Below are positions 62,843 through 64,000 of a DNA stretch of 64,000 nt, one piece after another; positions within the stretch are counted from its first letter, which is position 1, and every line of letters starts with the position of its first letter. Under the pieces are notes generated by a model. The model did not search any database, was not told the origin of the DNA, and saw only the letters and a list, made by a program, of their open reading frames with translations. The stretch is from positions 372,001 to 436,000 of the forward strand of contig NZ_CP033334.1 of assembly GCF_013170705.1 (NCBI RefSeq), in the 5' to 3' direction. This DNA comes from Mesorhizobium loti. GTDB taxonomy: Bacteria > Pseudomonadota > Alphaproteobacteria > Rhizobiales > Rhizobiaceae. A program made the translations under genes and the position numbers.

Positions 62843-64000
62843 ATGAAGAAAATGCTTTTGCTGGGTGCTGCGTTTGCCACGCTCGCCCTGAACGCGCCCG
62901 CGCATGCCGAACTGAAGTTCAAGCCGGGCGAGGACAAGCGTTTCAATTGGGCAAATTACGAAGACCTGAAGAAAGTCGATCTCAAGGGCGAGACCCTGAC
63001 CATCTTCGGGCCGTGGCGCGGCGAGGACGAGGCGCTTGCCCGTTCGGTGCTCGATTATTTCGCCGAAGCGACCGGCGCCGAGGTGAAGTACTCCTCTTCC
63101 GAGAACTATGAGCAGCAGATCGTCATCGACACCCAAGCCGGCAGTCCGCCAAACATCGCCATCCTGCCACAGCCGGGCCTGATCCAGGATCTTGCTTCCA
63201 AGGGCGTCCTGACCCCGCTGGGCGATGACGTCGCCGCCTGGATCAAGGAGAACTACGCCGCCGGCGACTCCTGGGCCAAGCTCGGCACGTATAATGGCAA
63301 GGACGGCAAGCCGGGCTTCTATGCCTTTCCCTACAAGATCGACGTGAAGGGGCTGGTCTGGTACTCGCCCGACAATTTCAACGAAGCCGGCTACAAGGTT
63401 CCGAAGACGCAAGAGGAACTGGCCGAGCTCGAAAAGAAGATCATAGCCGACGGCGGCAAGCCCTGGTGCATAGGGCTGGGCTCTGGCGGCGCGACCGGAT
63501 GGCCGGCGACCGACTGGGTCGAGGACATCATGCTCAGGACGCAACCGCCGGAGGTCTACGACAAGTGGGTCAAGAACGAGATCCCGTTCACCGATCCGGC
63601 GGTGGTCAACGCCATCGACATCTTCGGCAAGATCGCCACCGACGACAAGATGGTGGATGGCGGCGCCAAGGCAGTGGCCGCGACAGACTTCCGCGACAGT
63701 CCGAAGGGCCTCTTCACCGTGCCGCCGAAGTGCTACATGCACCATCAGGCATCGTTCATCCCCTCCTTCTTCCCGGAGGGTGTAAAGCTCGGCCAGGATG
63801 CGGATTTCTTCAACTATCCGCCTTACGCCTCCAAGCCGGAGCTTGGTACGCCGCTGGAAGTGGCCGGAACATTGGTCATGATCACCAAGGATTCCAAGGC
63901 ATCGCGCGAGTTCATCAAGTTCCTCGAAATGCCGCTCGCGCATGAATTGTGGATGGCGCAGAAGAGCTTCGTCACGCCCTTCAAGGGTGCCAACAAGGAC
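62843..64000 (+). CDS. aglE: Alpha-glucoside ABC transporter substrate-binding protein AglE (partial)
   Basis: The first 386 codons of a periplasmic sugar-binding protein, cut by the right edge. The signal peptide is MKKMLLLGAAFATLALNAPAHA. The mature start ELKFKPGEDKRFNWANYEDLK and LKGETLTIFGPWRGEDEALARS match the AglE type of rhizobia, which binds sucrose, maltose or trehalose-type alpha-glucosides. GGGAGGG lies 7 bases before ATG 62843. aglF, aglG, aglA and aglK are expected beyond the window. Confidence 0.92.
   Translation, partial: MKKMLLLGAAFATLALNAPAHAELKFKPGEDKRFNWANYEDLKKVDLKGETLTIFGPWRGEDEALARSVLDYFAEATGAEVKYSSSENYEQQIVIDTQAGSPPNIAILPQPGLIQDLASKGVLTPLGDDVAAWIKENYAAGDSWAKLGTYNGKDGKPGFYAFPYKIDVKGLVWYSPDNFNEAGYKVPKTQEELAELEKKIIADGGKPWCIGLGSGGATGWPATDWVEDIMLRTQPPEVYDKWVKNEIPFTDPAVVNAIDIFGKIATDDKMVDGGAKAVAATDFRDSPKGLFTVPPKCYMHHQASFIPSFFPEGVKLGQDADFFNYPPYASKPELGTPLEVAGTLVMITKDSKASREFIKFLEMPLAHELWMAQKSFVTPFKGANKD

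Overview
This GC-rich 64 kb window looks chromosomal and comes from an alphaproteobacterium of the Rhizobiales, most likely Mesorhizobium. That placement rests on the aglR/aglE pair at the right edge, the fused indolepyruvate oxidoreductase, the chromosomal purine-catabolic island, a GAAC-N7-GAAC LexA-type box, and several families of palindromic intergenic repeats of the kind scattered through rhizobial genomes. I see no tRNA, rRNA, CRISPR array, insertion sequence or prophage. Nearly all of the DNA is coding.

Layout. 1-6.5 kb: a membrane PAS-GGDEF protein cut by the left edge, the single-chain indolepyruvate ferredoxin oxidoreductase, a small lipoprotein and a CGNR zinc-finger regulator. 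6.6-13.6 kb: an orphan LivH-type permease, a TRAP transporter (small and large permease on +, binding protein convergent on -) with a zinc alcohol dehydrogenase, and a class I glutamine amidotransferase. 13.6-19.8 kb: an outer-membrane beta-barrel protein, a small secreted protein, a DMT exporter - LacI regulator - hydroxyacid dehydrogenase group, a DUF2000 protein, an AraC regulator and a MarR regulator. 20.3-22.7 kb: a CobW-type metallochaperone GTPase and a WD40 protein. 23.3-28.9 kb: a class III aminotransferase overlapping a glutamine-synthetase-like ligase, followed by a probable SOS operon (radical SAM protein plus DUF4130-UdgX fusion) behind a LexA-type box.

29.3-46.9 kb is a purine-degradation island. 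One minus-strand operon (puuD, guaD, UPF0303, glycerate 2-kinase) covers guanine deamination, urate oxidation and possibly salvage of the glyoxylate end product. A second minus-strand operon (xdhC separately, xdhA-xdhB-hiuH order of transcription hiuH, xdhA, xdhB, xdhC) covers xanthine oxidation and hydroxyisourate hydrolysis. A divergent plus-strand operon (puuE-uraD fusion, ureidoglycine aminohydrolase, ureidoglycolate lyase, a CDA-fold deaminase) finishes the route to glyoxylate. Between these lie a LysR regulator, two overlapping flavin monooxygenases of unknown substrate and a PhzF-family protein. No allantoate hydrolase or allantoicase is visible.

47-57 kb: a CocE/NonD hydrolase, a complete peptide-type ABC importer with a fused two-domain ATPase and two paralogous Tat-exported binding proteins, and an alkaline-phosphatase-superfamily enzyme. 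57.2-59.8 kb: an overlapping trio of ECF sigma factor, membrane anti-sigma factor and secreted subtilase. 59.9-64 kb: a DAO-type FAD oxidoreductase, then the divergent alpha-glucoside regulator aglR and binding protein aglE (cut by the right edge), with two matching LacI-type operators between them.

The most interesting signals are the LexA-type box on the radical SAM/UdgX operon, the probable CTG start of a LacI regulator, the perfect operator dyad between the CGNR regulator and the orphan permease, the paired AglR operators, and the two-binding-protein ABC operon. All functions are inferred from sequence recognition without any database search.
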